NCBI GenBank assembly: GCA_019637075.1
Contig: JAHBWI010000002.1
Coordinates: forward strand, 558,001 to 622,000
Direction: 5' to 3'
DNA: 64,000 nucleotides
Source: Nitrospiraceae bacterium
Lineage (GTDB): Bacteria; Nitrospirota; Nitrospiria; Nitrospirales; Nitrospiraceae
Made by a program: the position numbers and the translations under genes
Shown: one piece after another, positions 35,042-43,682 of the stretch
How the letters are laid out: each line of letters opens with the position of its first letter
How positions within the stretch are numbered: position 1 is the first letter of the stretch
The notes under the pieces: generated by a model
Database searches by the model: none
Told to the model about the DNA's origin: nothing
The model's input: only the letters and a program-made list of their open reading frames with translations

Positions 35042-35167
35042 CTATCCCAACAACCAGTAGGCCGCTCCGCCAACCATGAGCATGGCCATCACCACAACCA
35101 TCATCTTTTCATGAGCGCACATCCCAGGCTTCTCCGAACACCCCTTCATCGAACACATCATCGCCAT
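35042..35167 (-). CDS. 41-residue Cys/Met-rich membrane peptide
   Basis: The ATG at 35167 is preceded by AAAGGAGG at good spacing; TAG at 35042-35044 ends the frame. The product opens MAMMCSMKGCSEKPGMCAHE (C5, C10, C17, five Met), then has one membrane helix (MVVVMAMLMVGGAAYWLLG). No family recognised with certainty. It is on the same strand, about 220 bases upstream of the bufferin precursor, so a soft-metal role is an attractive guess. Confidence 0.6.
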   Translation of the reverse strand: MAMMCSMKGCSEKPGMCAHEKMMVVVMAMLMVGGAAYWLLG

Positions 35168-35866
35168 CCTCGTTCCTCCTTTGTGAGAGGCCCCCTCGCA
35201 ACATCACGCTGTCTCTGCGCAGACAACTGTCCCAGCAAGCGATGGTGTGGCTGACTGTATCGGCATCGAGCCGGGCAGTCTGTGAGCTGTGTTACAGTTG
35301 GAGCGAGGGGAGCAGCGAAAGGTTCTGCGTAGGGCACCGGCCGGAATCGTCGCGCGACCCCAGCCGGATCACCGGCTGTCTTCAGGCAACAGTGTCAGTC
35401 TTCGCCTGCCACGCCTGCGGCGCATGAGCGATGCGATTCAGATAGTCGCTCAATGTTTCAGCGAGACGAGCGTGAGCGCATCCAACAGGTGCGCTGAGCA
35501 CAGCCGGCCGCGCAAAATGGTCGAGATGCTGTTCCGGCACCCACCCCCAATGACGCAGGATCGACATCACCAATGTCCTGAGCGCATTGAGCTTGCGATT
35601 CGAAAGGGATGTCCGACATTGAGGCGCAAACCGTTCAGAAGTTTGCACGAAAGCATCAAGATGGGATCGGCTCGCGGACTAACACGAACGAATCGTTTCT
35701 TCTGAACGCCTGATAGGAACCGCCTATTCAGATTGCTGTATCGGTTTTTCCCTCCAAGTTTCTGTAAGCCATCTCACAGATCCCTTCGGCAGTCTCACGC
35801 TAGAGTAGGCACTCCAGAAGAAGTCACCGCGAGGGAATATTCTCTCTTCATTGAAAGGAGTGCAGC
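35168..35866. other. Mostly non-coding region with one weak small frame
   Basis: About 700 bases. Apart from a possible 61-codon frame on the minus strand (35382-35567) I see no gene. CTGTAAGCCATCTCACAG near 35762 is a weak inverted repeat upstream of the DsrE gene. No tRNA-like fold. Confidence 0.4.
35382..35567 (-). CDS. Possible small protein, 61 residues
   Basis: Frame opening MSILRHWGWVPEQHLDHFAR and ending WQAKTDTVA, with AGGA eight bases before the ATG and codon choice like the neighbours. No family recognised, no signal or membrane segment. It may be a real cytoplasmic peptide or a degraded end of a lost gene. Confidence 0.3.
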   Translation of the reverse strand: MSILRHWGWVPEQHLDHFARPAVLSAPVGCAHARLAETLSDYLNRIAHAPQAWQAKTDTVA

Positions 35867-36223
35867 ATATCCAAAGTCACGATTGTGGTTCTGGCGGATA
35901 CGGAGACCCATGAAAGCCTGGGGCGTGTCGTGAACGCGCTGGAAGCGGTCAAGGAGTTCAAGGATAGCCACGACGATGTGCGGCTGATTTTCGACGGAGC
36001 CGGGCCAAAGTGGATTCCCGAATTGGAGAAGCCTGACCACAAGATTCATGCGCTCTATGAGGCGGTGAAAGATCGGATCGCCGGCGCGTGCGAGTTCTGC
36101 GCCGGAGCGTTCGGGGTCAAGGACAAGGTCGTGGCGTGCGGGGTGAAGCTAGTAGGTGAGTACAACGGACATCCAAGTTTCCGTTTACTGATCTCGCAAG
36201 GCTATCAAGTCATTACCTTCTGA
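35867..36223 (+). CDS. DsrE-like sulfur-relay-type protein, apparent ATA start
   Basis: 118 residues if begun at ATA (35867-35869). The first strand, SKVTIVVLADTETHESLGR, is required by the DsrE/DsrF fold and lies before the first standard start (GTG 35885). A stop (TGA 35852-35854) closes the frame upstream, and AAAGGAG sits six bases before ATA. The protein keeps ACEFCAGAFGVKDKV with two Cys. DsrE-type proteins carry sulfur or interact with thiols. It lies upstream of the arsM-arsS cluster. Confidence 0.7.
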   Translation: MSKVTIVVLADTETHESLGRVVNALEAVKEFKDSHDDVRLIFDGAGPKWIPELEKPDHKIHALYEAVKDRIAGACEFCAGAFGVKDKVVACGVKLVGEYNGHPSFRLLISQGYQVITF

Positions 36224-36451
36224 CGACACTGCGTGGAAGCGACGGCTCCTCGACAGGGCCTCGCTTCCCCCTTCACGTCGCCGGTTGCACAAAGCGTCCG
36301 GAATCCTTCCACGGATTCCCGCGCTGAAGCGAATCCCCGGGCATAGGCTTCACCAGGCTGGCCAGCGCAGCGGACCTCGGTTGGCCGAACCGGCGCAAAA
36401 TGTGTTACATAGAGTTCATTCCATATCATCCCAGGAAGGCACGAAGCAGAC

Positions 36452-37642
36452 ATGGCCACCGACGACATCACCAAGAAAGTCAGCGAACGATACGCCCGCG
36501 CTGCCTCGACGGGCGAGCAGATGTGCTGCCCCACCAGTTACGACATGGGGCATCTCAAAACCTTCATTCCCGAAGAAGTGCTCAAGATTTCGTACGGTTG
36601 CGGCACCCCGGCGGGACTACAGACCGTCCACGCGGGCGAGCGCGTGCTGGATATCGGATCTGGCGGCGGCATCGACTGCTTCGAAGCGTCCCGGCTCGTA
36701 GGCCCCACCGGTGCGGTGATCGGCATCGACATGACGGACACGATGCTGGAGATCGCGCGCCGCAATGCACCGATCGTAGCGTCCAATCTCGGTTATGCCG
36801 TCTCCAACGTCGAGTTCCGCAAAGGCATGGCGGACGCGATGCCGGTCGAGAACGACACGATCGATCTCATCATTTCCAATTGCGTGATCAACCTGGCGCC
36901 CGACAAGCGGAACGTCTTCACGGAGATGTTCCGCGTCTCCAAGCCGGGCGGCCGGTTCACGATCTCGGACATCGTGTCGGATCAGACCGTGCCGCAATAT
37001 CTGATTCACGATGCGGGCAAATGGGGAGACTGCCTGTCCGGCGCGTTGACCCTGACCGACTATATGAACGGGATGGCCCAAGCCGGATTCCGAGGAATCC
37101 ACCTGCTGAAGTCGTCTCCCTGGCAGGTCATCGACGGGATTCATTTCTTTTCGGTCACGTTGACCGGGTACAAACTGCCTCCGGCAAATGCCGGGACCGC
37201 CCTGCGTCATGCCACGCTCGCCGGCCCCTTCAGCCAGGCCGTCGATGAACAAGGCACTGTGTACCACCGCGGCATCCCACAGCCGATCGATGCCGACACG
37301 GCCATGCTCTTGAGCCAGCCGCCCCTCGCGCCCCATTTTGTGCTGTCGGCCGAACCGCAGCCGCTCAATCGGAATGATTCACGCTGGGCTTCGGTGCTGC
37401 CGGCGGATGAGCCCTGCGTGTGGCGCGGCGACTTCGCGCTCTTGGCCGGTCCTTTCCTCGAAGTCGCCGACGACGACCAACATCGGTACCGTCGCGGGGA
37501 GCCACTGGAGATCTGCTCGAAGACCGTCGCGGTCTTGGGAGATACCCGTTATGCCCGGCACTTTGCGATCATCAATCGGGCCGGACAAGAGGTGAGCGGC
37601 GAAGCCGTGAGCTGCGCGCCCGGAGGAGCCTGTTGTCCGTGA
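36452..37642 (+). CDS. arsM: Arsenite methyltransferase-like protein (ArsM, long form)
   Basis: 396 residues. SAM motif I VLDIGSGGGIDC; conserved cysteines in [22 protein letters not shown] and WGDCLSGAL fit the As(III)-binding Cys set of ArsM enzymes. Beyond residue about 260 there is an extra domain ending in a Cys-rich tail (SCAPGGACCP). It is coupled to arsR (GTGA overlap) and arsS, so it probably supplies dimethylated arsenic for arsenosugar-type synthesis. AGGAAGG lies upstream. Confidence 0.85.
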   Translation: MATDDITKKVSERYARAASTGEQMCCPTSYDMGHLKTFIPEEVLKISYGCGTPAGLQTVHAGERVLDIGSGGGIDCFEASRLVGPTGAVIGIDMTDTMLEIARRNAPIVASNLGYAVSNVEFRKGMADAMPVENDTIDLIISNCVINLAPDKRNVFTEMFRVSKPGGRFTISDIVSDQTVPQYLIHDAGKWGDCLSGALTLTDYMNGMAQAGFRGIHLLKSSPWQVIDGIHFFSVTLTGYKLPPANAGTALRHATLAGPFSQAVDEQGTVYHRGIPQPIDADTAMLLSQPPLAPHFVLSAEPQPLNRNDSRWASVLPADEPCVWRGDFALLAGPFLEVADDDQHRYRRGEPLEICSKTVAVLGDTRYARHFAIINRAGQEVSGEAVSCAPGGACCP

Positions 37643-37995
37643 AATCAAAGACGACCGGAACGGTTCTGACCTCCGGCCAATGCGCGGCCGTCCTGAAAGC
37701 CATCGGAGACGAAACCCGTCTGCAGATTCTGGAATATTTGCTCATCAACGATCATTGCGTGACGGAACTCATGCTCAAGCTCAGCTGCGCGCAGCCCCAT
37801 GTCTCACACCACCTGCGCATTCTTCGGCATGCCGGGCTGGTCGAGGGAATCCGCGAAGGAAAACGGGTCTGTTATCGCATCACACCGGGCATGAAGCGCG
37901 CGCTGGCCAACGGGCAAGGACAGTCCTTAGATTTCGGCTGTTGTGAGGTGCGCTTTCCGGCCTCAACGTTATCGAACCTGCAGCGCGGAAAGTAG
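37639..37995 (+). CDS. arsR: ArsR-family repressor of the arsM-arsS cluster
   Basis: 118 residues from a GTG at 37639 that overlaps the arsM stop; a TTG at 37633 is an alternative. Winged helix: AIGDETRLQILEYLLINDHCVTELMLKLSCAQPHVSHHLRILRHAGLVEGIREGKRVCYRI. The Cys residues (DHC, LSC, FGCC) may form the arsenic site and differ from the CVC type at 41329, so this is a distinct ArsR type. It sits between arsM and arsS. Confidence 0.85.
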   Translation: MKSKTTGTVLTSGQCAAVLKAIGDETRLQILEYLLINDHCVTELMLKLSCAQPHVSHHLRILRHAGLVEGIREGKRVCYRITPGMKRALANGQGQSLDFGCCEVRFPASTLSNLQRGK

Positions 37996-38041
37996 CGAGA
38001 CCCAGGTCATCGTAACGCCCTTCCACCCCAACTGAACAACC

Positions 38042-39079
38042 ATGGCACAGTCGCTCCTGGCACAAGGCAATCCGCTGGCCGCTCCCGCGGAACAGCTGAA
38101 GCACTTACACGAAATCAACGGCTGCCCGCCGTTCGACGCACTGATCCAGCGCCACGGCCTCTTTCCGTTGCACGCGACCGGCATTTCGGTCCTGCAGATC
38201 AACGTCGGGAAGCTGTGCAACCAGGCCTGCCGCCACTGTCATGTGGATGCCGGACCGGACCGAACCGAACAGATGTCCAAGGAAACGGCCGAACAGTGCA
38301 TCGCCGCCTTGGCACAGACCGACATTCCGACCCTCGACATCACCGGGGGCGCGCCGGAGCTGAACCAGAATTTTCGTTGGCTGGTCGAACAGGCTCGTGC
38401 GCTCAACCGACAGGTGATGGATCGCTGCAATCTGTCGGTGTTGTTGTTGCCCTCTCAGGCGGATCTGGCCGAATTCCTGGCGACGCATCGGGTGGAAGTC
38501 GTCGCCTCACTCCCCTCGTTCCGCGCCGTGCAGACCGACGCACAGCGGGGCGACGGAATCTTCGACAAGTCAATTGAAGGATTGCGCCTGCTCAATCATT
38601 TGGGATACGGCCGTGAGGGCAGCGGGTTGGTATTGAATCTGGTCCACAACCCCGTCGGCGCCTTCCTCCCTCCCAAGCAGGAAGCGATCGAGGCGCAATT
38701 CCGCAAAGAATTACTCGCCAAGCACGGCATCGTGTTCAATCACCTGTACACCATCACGAACATGCCGGTGAGCCGCTTTTTGGAATTTTTGGTGGAGAGC
38801 GGCAATTTCGAAGGTTATATGGAGCGCTTGGCGAATGCGTTCAATCCCGCGGCTGCGGCCGGGGTCATGTGCCGCTATACACTCTCAGTGGGATGGGACG
38901 GGAAGCTCTACGATTGCGATTTCAACCAGATGTTGGACCTTCCAGTACATTCCGACGTCCCAACGCATATTCGGGACTTCGATCCGGTTCGGTTGCAACA
39001 CCGTCGCATCATCACGCGTAACCATTGCTATGGCTGCACGGCCGGCTCCGGCTCTTCGTGCGGCGGCGCAGTCACGTAG
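38042..39079 (+). CDS. arsS: Arsenosugar-type radical SAM protein ArsS
   Basis: 345 residues. Radical SAM cluster C59-xxx-C63-xx-C66 (LCNQACRHCHVDAGP), then ITGGAPELNQNFRWLVEQA. The C-terminal DUF3641 domain ends with a Cys-rich tail (LYDCDFNQML...CYGCTAGSGSSCGG), matching ArsS. Known role: adding a 5'-deoxyadenosyl group to dimethylarsinous acid on the way to arsenosugars. It follows arsM and arsR in the same direction. Confidence 0.9.
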   Translation: MAQSLLAQGNPLAAPAEQLKHLHEINGCPPFDALIQRHGLFPLHATGISVLQINVGKLCNQACRHCHVDAGPDRTEQMSKETAEQCIAALAQTDIPTLDITGGAPELNQNFRWLVEQARALNRQVMDRCNLSVLLLPSQADLAEFLATHRVEVVASLPSFRAVQTDAQRGDGIFDKSIEGLRLLNHLGYGREGSGLVLNLVHNPVGAFLPPKQEAIEAQFRKELLAKHGIVFNHLYTITNMPVSRFLEFLVESGNFEGYMERLANAFNPAAAAGVMCRYTLSVGWDGKLYDCDFNQMLDLPVHSDVPTHIRDFDPVRLQHRRIITRNHCYGCTAGSGSSCGGAVT

Positions 39080-39178
39080 TAGGGAGGTTGCGGTTCGGGC
39101 TGAGATCGAGCGCAACCCACGTGGTTCTGCCCCCAGATCACTCCACACGTTAGCCTCAACCTTGTCCTCGACCTTGCG

Positions 39179-40306
39179 ATGGAGATTCTCCTTTTCATTC
39201 TGGTATTTGCCCTTGCTTTCGCCAACGGGACCAACGATGTCTCCAAAGCGATCGCCACACTGGTCGGCAGCGGCGTCACGGACTATCGGCGCGCCATCCT
39301 GTGGGGAACGGCCTGGACAGTCGCCGGCGCCAGTACATCGGCCTTCGTCGCAGGGGCCATGGTCAAAACATTCAGCAGCGGACTACTACGGGCCGGCACT
39401 GCATTGCCACCGGCCGTAGCACTGGCCATCCTCTGCGGGACCGTCGCCTGGGTCTTAGTGGCCACGAGAACGGGACTTCCGGTCTCGACGACGCATGCGC
39501 TGACGGGTGCCATCGTCGGGAGCAGCCTCGCTGCCATGCTGGGTGAACGGCTGCTGTGGCCGGCGATCCAAGCCAAGATCGCTCTCCCCCTTTTGCTGAG
39601 CCCGCTCCTGGCCCTTTCCGTATCATTGATCGTCCATCCGGTGATTCGACTCGCTGCCACGAAGTGGGGAGGTCATTGTCTTTGCGTCATGCCGGACTCC
39701 CGCGCGCTTGTCGCCATCGACCCCCAGGGCAGTGCGCGCCTGCTGTTCCACAACAAAGTCTTTGGTGGTCCCTTCGTGGCAATCCCCGAGCAATGCGACC
39801 GTGCGGGGTTGCAAGGGCTGATCGTCGGATTGGACACGATTCATTGGGTCTCCGGCGGACTTGCCGCGTTTGCGCGGGGGACGAACGATGCGCCGAAAAT
39901 CGTGGCCATGCTGTTGCTCGGCGCCGCAACGGCGACATGGCCCAATCGACTTATGCAATTCGGCGCCTATGCGGGTGTGGCATTGGCCATGGGCTTGGGC
40001 AGTCATCTGGGCGGGAAGCGCGTCACTGCGGTGCTGGCGGAGAAGGTCACGCAGATGAACCATGCAGAAGGCCTCTCTGCCAACCTCACCACCTCGACGC
40101 TCGTCCTCACCTCCGGAATCCTCGGCTGGCCGGTATCGACCACGCACATCAGCAGCTCGGCGATCATCGGCATCGGGTTGTTCAAGGGCCGCGCCGCCGT
40201 CCGCTGGGGCACGGTTCGCGACATGGTGTTGGCCTGGATCGTAACGCTGCCCGCGTCGGGCTGCTTCGCGGCGCTCGCCTGCTGGATCCTCTTGCGCATG
40301 CGGTAA
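39179..40306 (+). CDS. PiT-family inorganic phosphate transporter
   Basis: 375 residues, about ten membrane helices. Duplicated PiT signature: FANGTNDVSKAIATLVGSG and FARGTNDAPKIVAML, each followed by a STTH motif (GLPVSTTHALTG, GWPVSTTHISSS). It moves phosphate with protons or sodium. In an ars cluster it may give selective phosphate supply in the presence of arsenate, or export a phosphorylated arsenical; the sequence does not decide. It is 99 bases after arsS. Confidence 0.88.
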   Translation: MEILLFILVFALAFANGTNDVSKAIATLVGSGVTDYRRAILWGTAWTVAGASTSAFVAGAMVKTFSSGLLRAGTALPPAVALAILCGTVAWVLVATRTGLPVSTTHALTGAIVGSSLAAMLGERLLWPAIQAKIALPLLLSPLLALSVSLIVHPVIRLAATKWGGHCLCVMPDSRALVAIDPQGSARLLFHNKVFGGPFVAIPEQCDRAGLQGLIVGLDTIHWVSGGLAAFARGTNDAPKIVAMLLLGAATATWPNRLMQFGAYAGVALAMGLGSHLGGKRVTAVLAEKVTQMNHAEGLSANLTTSTLVLTSGILGWPVSTTHISSSAIIGIGLFKGRAAVRWGTVRDMVLAWIVTLPASGCFAALACWILLRMR

Positions 40307-40357
40307 TCCTTTCCCGTTCATCCCCTGACCGGCGCCTCACCAAGGCCGGCACACACA

Positions 40358-40379
40358 ACATATAGACATATCTCGATGT
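40358..40379. promoter_or_regulatory. Imperfect palindrome between convergent ars genes
   Basis: ACATATAGACATATCTCGATGT has 8 of 11 symmetric base pairs and is AT-rich in a GC-rich setting. ArsR/SmtB-type operators often look like this. No gene start is nearby, so it may be a relict operator. Confidence 0.3.
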
Positions 40380-40458
40380 ATTGCTTTATGAAGAGCGTCG
40401 TCTCCGCGGACGCTTCCCGACCCGACGCACCGAGGAGAAGCGGCACTCACGCCGTCGT

Positions 40459-41274
40459 TTACAGTGGCTTCCTGGCACGAATGAAGGCGCTGGCGAACTT
40501 GCCTTCGACCTCATGCACCAGACTCTTTTGCTCAAGACCCGCGCCGGAGAGGAATTCCGCGATGTCCGCCGCCGTGTAGATCCGTGTCGGTTCAATCCCG
40601 ATCTCGACAAACCCTGCTGTCTCGAGCATGGCATGGTACCGGCGATCTTCCAGGGCTCCGGCTACACAGCCCGCCCACAATTCCAAGTTTCGTCGAATCG
40701 CGTCGGGCACCTCTCCCCGCACTACGATGTCCGACACCGCCAACCGTCCTCCGGGTTTGAGGACGCGAAATGCTTCGGCCAGAACGCGATCCTTTTCTCC
40801 CGAGAGATTGATCACACAGTTGGAGATGATCACATCGACGGAATTGTCGGGCAGCGGAATCTTCTCAATTTCCCCCTTGAGAAACTCGACGTTGTGCAAG
40901 CCGGCCTGCTTTTGATTGTCCCTGGCCAGGTCCAACATTTGATCCGTCATATCAAGCCCGTAAGCTTTGCCAGTCGGGCCCACGCGCCTTGCGGAAAGCA
41001 AGACGTCGATTCCGCCGCCCGATCCGAGATCCAGTACGACTTCCCCGGGATGGAGTTCTGCCAACGCCGTCGGATTCCCACAGCCCAACGACGCAGCCAC
41101 GGCGACTCTGGGCAGTCCGTCCTGCTCCTCGGAGGAATAGAGCCCCGAGGTAATAGGATCGACGTTGACTAATGCGGGAATCGCCCCGCAGCAGGAACTT
41201 CCCCCCTTGGTGGCTCGCTCGGCTGCCGCCCCGTATTTTTCCTTCACCAGTTCGCGAATACCCTGTGCATCCAT
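40459..41274 (-). CDS. arsM: Arsenite S-adenosylmethionine methyltransferase (ArsM)
   Basis: 271 residues from the ATG at 41274, chosen for the GGGAGG site upstream. SAM motif [17 protein letters not shown]; conserved cysteines in [23 protein letters not shown] and WAGCVAGAL fit As(III)-binding ArsM enzymes. It methylates trivalent arsenic. It is downstream of a CVC-type arsR, with an ArsR box in the 54-base gap, so it is arsenic-inducible. A second ArsM of a different length lies 4 kb away. Confidence 0.92.
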   Translation of the reverse strand: MDAQGIRELVKEKYGAAAERATKGGSSCCGAIPALVNVDPITSGLYSSEEQDGLPRVAVAASLGCGNPTALAELHPGEVVLDLGSGGGIDVLLSARRVGPTGKAYGLDMTDQMLDLARDNQKQAGLHNVEFLKGEIEKIPLPDNSVDVIISNCVINLSGEKDRVLAEAFRVLKPGGRLAVSDIVVRGEVPDAIRRNLELWAGCVAGALEDRRYHAMLETAGFVEIGIEPTRIYTAADIAEFLSGAGLEQKSLVHEVEGKFASAFIRARKPL

Positions 41275-41292
41275 GGTAGACCTCCCGTATTG

Positions 41293-41308
41293 ATCAACAA
41301 TTCTTGAT
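41293..41308. promoter_or_regulatory. ArsR box upstream of arsM
   Basis: ATCAACAATTCTTGAT: the ATCAA-N6-TTGAT pattern, same as the box in the arsR promoter, within the gap between arsR and arsM. A second control point for arsM is implied. Confidence 0.7.
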
Positions 41309-41328
41309 GCATAAGACACAAAAAAATA

Positions 41329-41649
41329 TCAGCAACAGGTGCTGGAACGACGTACCCGGCGGGCTTCCTTGAGTGAGTCAATGACTGCTTCAAGCTCGTT
41401 CAATGTCTCGATCTGTAACCGATAATACATCCAACGTCCTTCGCGCCGATCCAAGATGAGTCCGGCGTCCTTGAGGACCTTGAGATGAAACGAGAGACGA
41501 GATTGTCCTGCGTCCAACGCCTCGGTCAGCTCGCATACGCACCGCTCGCCGTCCTTCAATTCCTCCAAGATGTCCAATCTCGTCGGATCAGCCAGGGCGT
41601 GGAAGAGCTCCGCTGCCCGCGCGGTATCCTTTACAACGCTCGTATTCAT
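41329..41649 (-). CDS. arsR: ArsR/SmtB-family arsenic-sensing repressor
   Basis: 106 residues. Winged helix with the classical arsenic site ERCVCEL (C37, C39) in the alpha3 helix: DGERCVCELTEALDAGQSRLSFHLKVLKDAGLILDRREGRWMYYRL. It ends in a further CC pair. Family role: released from DNA by As(III)/Sb(III). An operator of canonical form lies in its own promoter, supporting autoregulation with the downstream arsM. Confidence 0.92.
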   Translation of the reverse strand: MNTSVVKDTARAAELFHALADPTRLDILEELKDGERCVCELTEALDAGQSRLSFHLKVLKDAGLILDRREGRWMYYRLQIETLNELEAVIDSLKEARRVRRSSTCC

Positions 41650-41656
41650 GAAAAGT

Positions 41657-41686
41657 AAATTACATCAACATTTCTTGATCAGTCAA
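41657..41686 (-). promoter_or_regulatory. arsR promoter with ArsR box in the spacer
   Basis: On the minus strand: -35 TTGACT (41681-41686), 18-base spacer, -10 TAATTT (41657-41662). The spacer is filled by ATCAAGAAATGTTGAT (41664-41679), a perfect ATCAA-N6-TTGAT ArsR operator. Repressor bound here would block RNA polymerase. Confidence 0.75.
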
Positions 41687-41776
41687 GCGGATCGGGCTTG
41701 CCTGTTGCTCAAGCCGGCCCACTTTGTTAAGGTGTGCAGGCACGCGATCTTGTCCTTAGCCGAATCGAGCTTCCGC

Positions 41777-42820
41777 ATGGTCTGGGATCCCAAGGATCCT
41801 TGGAGCAAAAAGGGCGATAAGTTCGATGACGCCTTCAAGCAGGCGCAGGGTCAATTTCGCCAGCTGATGCCCTCCGGCGGTCTTCGCAATTTCCTCCTCG
41901 TCACGCTCATCATCTTCCTCATCTGGCAAAGTGCCTTCATCGTCGGTCCCGACGAAGAAGGCGTGGTGAAGCGCTTCGGCGTGCCGGTCCGGGTCGTCGA
42001 TCCCGGTCCTCACCTCAAAATTCCGGTCGTTGAAAGCGTTCTGCAACCGAAAGTCGCCAAACTTCACCGTGTCGAGGTCGGATTTCGCACCGATCGGCAA
42101 GGGCGGCAACAGATGGTTCCGCAGGAAGCGTTGATGCTGACCGGGGACATGAACATCCTCGCCATCGAATTCATTGTGCAATACAAGATCAAGAGCTCGC
42201 GCGAATACCTGTTCAACGTGGCCGACATCCACGACACAATCGGCAAAGCCGCGGAAGCCTCCATGCGCGAAGTCATCGGCAAGAGCAAAATCGACGAGGC
42301 GTTGACGACCGGGAAGGCACAGATTCAGCAGGACACGCAGGAACAGCTCCAACGTATCCTCGATCAGTATAAGACCGGCGTGCAGGTCGCGGCCGTTCAG
42401 CTGCAGGACGTGCATCCGCCGGAAGCCGTTGCCGCTGCCTTCAAGGACGTCACCAATGCCAAGGAAGACCGCGAGAAGCTGATCAACCAGGCTCAGGGCT
42501 ACCGCAACGACATTATTCCCCGAGCAAAGGGCGAAGCGGCGCAGCTCGTGAACCAGGCAAAGGGCTACGCGCAAGCGCGCTTGAACCGCGCTCAAGGTGA
42601 AGCCAATCGCTTCCTCGCGACCTTGAAAGAGTACAACCAGGCCAAGGACATCATCAGCAAGCGAATCTATATCGAAACGCTCGAGGAGATCCTGCCCAAC
42701 ATCGACAAGTTCGTCCTCGACGGGAAAGGCGGCGACCGCGCTCTGCCCTATTTGCCCCTTGATCGTTTCGCCAAACCGGCGCCCGCACCGTCAAGCGGAG
42801 TACACGAACGGACGCAATGA
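41777..42820 (+). CDS. hflK: HflK, membrane protease modulator
   Basis: 347 residues from the ATG at 41777, giving MVWDPKDPWSKKGDKFDDAF, the normal HflK opening. One membrane helix (FLLVTLIIFLIWQSAFIVG) is followed by the SPFH domain (GVVKRFGVPVRVVDPGPHLKIP) and a coiled coil rich in AQ/AR. With HflC it forms a cage around FtsH and tunes membrane-protein turnover. It is coupled to hflC by an ATGA overlap and is divergent from arsR. Confidence 0.9.
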   Translation: MVWDPKDPWSKKGDKFDDAFKQAQGQFRQLMPSGGLRNFLLVTLIIFLIWQSAFIVGPDEEGVVKRFGVPVRVVDPGPHLKIPVVESVLQPKVAKLHRVEVGFRTDRQGRQQMVPQEALMLTGDMNILAIEFIVQYKIKSSREYLFNVADIHDTIGKAAEASMREVIGKSKIDEALTTGKAQIQQDTQEQLQRILDQYKTGVQVAAVQLQDVHPPEAVAAAFKDVTNAKEDREKLINQAQGYRNDIIPRAKGEAAQLVNQAKGYAQARLNRAQGEANRFLATLKEYNQAKDIISKRIYIETLEEILPNIDKFVLDGKGGDRALPYLPLDRFAKPAPAPSSGVHERTQ

Positions 42821-43677
42821 GCAAACAAGGTTTCATTCTCGCATTCGTTGGCGTCTTGGTCGGGCTGCTCGTCCTTGGAGCCTCTCCGTTTTACATCGTG
42901 GACGTAACGCAAAATGCCATCGTGGTGCAATTGGGCAAGCCGGTCCGCAATGTGACCGAAGCGGGCTTGTACCTCAAGGTCCCCTTCATCGAGGAAGTGA
43001 CCTACTTCGACAAGCGTCTGCTCGATTACGATTCCGATGCGCAGGATGTGATCACCCAAGACAAGAAGACCCTGTTGCTGGACAACTTCGCGAAATGGCG
43101 GATCACCGATCCGCTCAAGGTCTACCAGGCGTTCCAGAGCCAACGCGGGGCGCTGCAGCGGCTGCATGACATCATCTATTCCGAACTGCGCGTGGAACTC
43201 GGACGTCACGACCTGGCGGAAATCGTGTCCACCGCCCGAGCCGATCTGATGACGGTGGTGACCCAGCGATCCAACGAAAAAGCTTCGGCCTACGGCATCG
43301 AAATCCAGGATGTCCGGATCAAGCGGGCGGATTTGCCGGAACAGAACGAGAAGGCCGTGTTTGCTCGAATGCAGGCTGAGCGGGAACGCCAGGCCAAGCA
43401 GTATCGGGCCGAGGGAGCGGAAGAATCGCAGAAGATCAAGTCCGATGCGGAAAAGGATCGCGAAATCATCCTGGCAGAGGCGTATCGCGAATCAGAGGAA
43501 CTGCGGGGAGGCGGCGATGCCAAGGCCTTTCACATCTATGCCGAGGCCTATCGGCAAGATCCTCATTTCTTCGAATTCACCCGGACCATGGATGCCTACC
43601 GCAAGACCTTCAAAGACAAGACCACCATTCTGGTCAGCCCCGACTCCGAGTTCTTCCGCTACCTCAAGCAGCATTGA
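42817..43677 (+). CDS. hflC: HflC, membrane protease modulator
   Basis: 286 residues. One N-terminal membrane helix (LAFVGVLVGLLVLGASPFYIVD), SPFH domain (NAIVVQLGKPVRNVTEAGLYLKVPFIEEV) and coiled coil (ARMQAERERQAKQYRAEGAEESQKIKSDAEKDREII). Partner of HflK; its start overlaps the hflK stop by four bases. It ends five bases before the fhs stop on the other strand. Confidence 0.9.
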   Translation: MSKQGFILAFVGVLVGLLVLGASPFYIVDVTQNAIVVQLGKPVRNVTEAGLYLKVPFIEEVTYFDKRLLDYDSDAQDVITQDKKTLLLDNFAKWRITDPLKVYQAFQSQRGALQRLHDIIYSELRVELGRHDLAEIVSTARADLMTVVTQRSNEKASAYGIEIQDVRIKRADLPEQNEKAVFARMQAERERQAKQYRAEGAEESQKIKSDAEKDREIILAEAYRESEELRGGGDAKAFHIYAEAYRQDPHFFEFTRTMDAYRKTFKDKTTILVSPDSEFFRYLKQH

Positions 43678-43682
43678 ATCGC

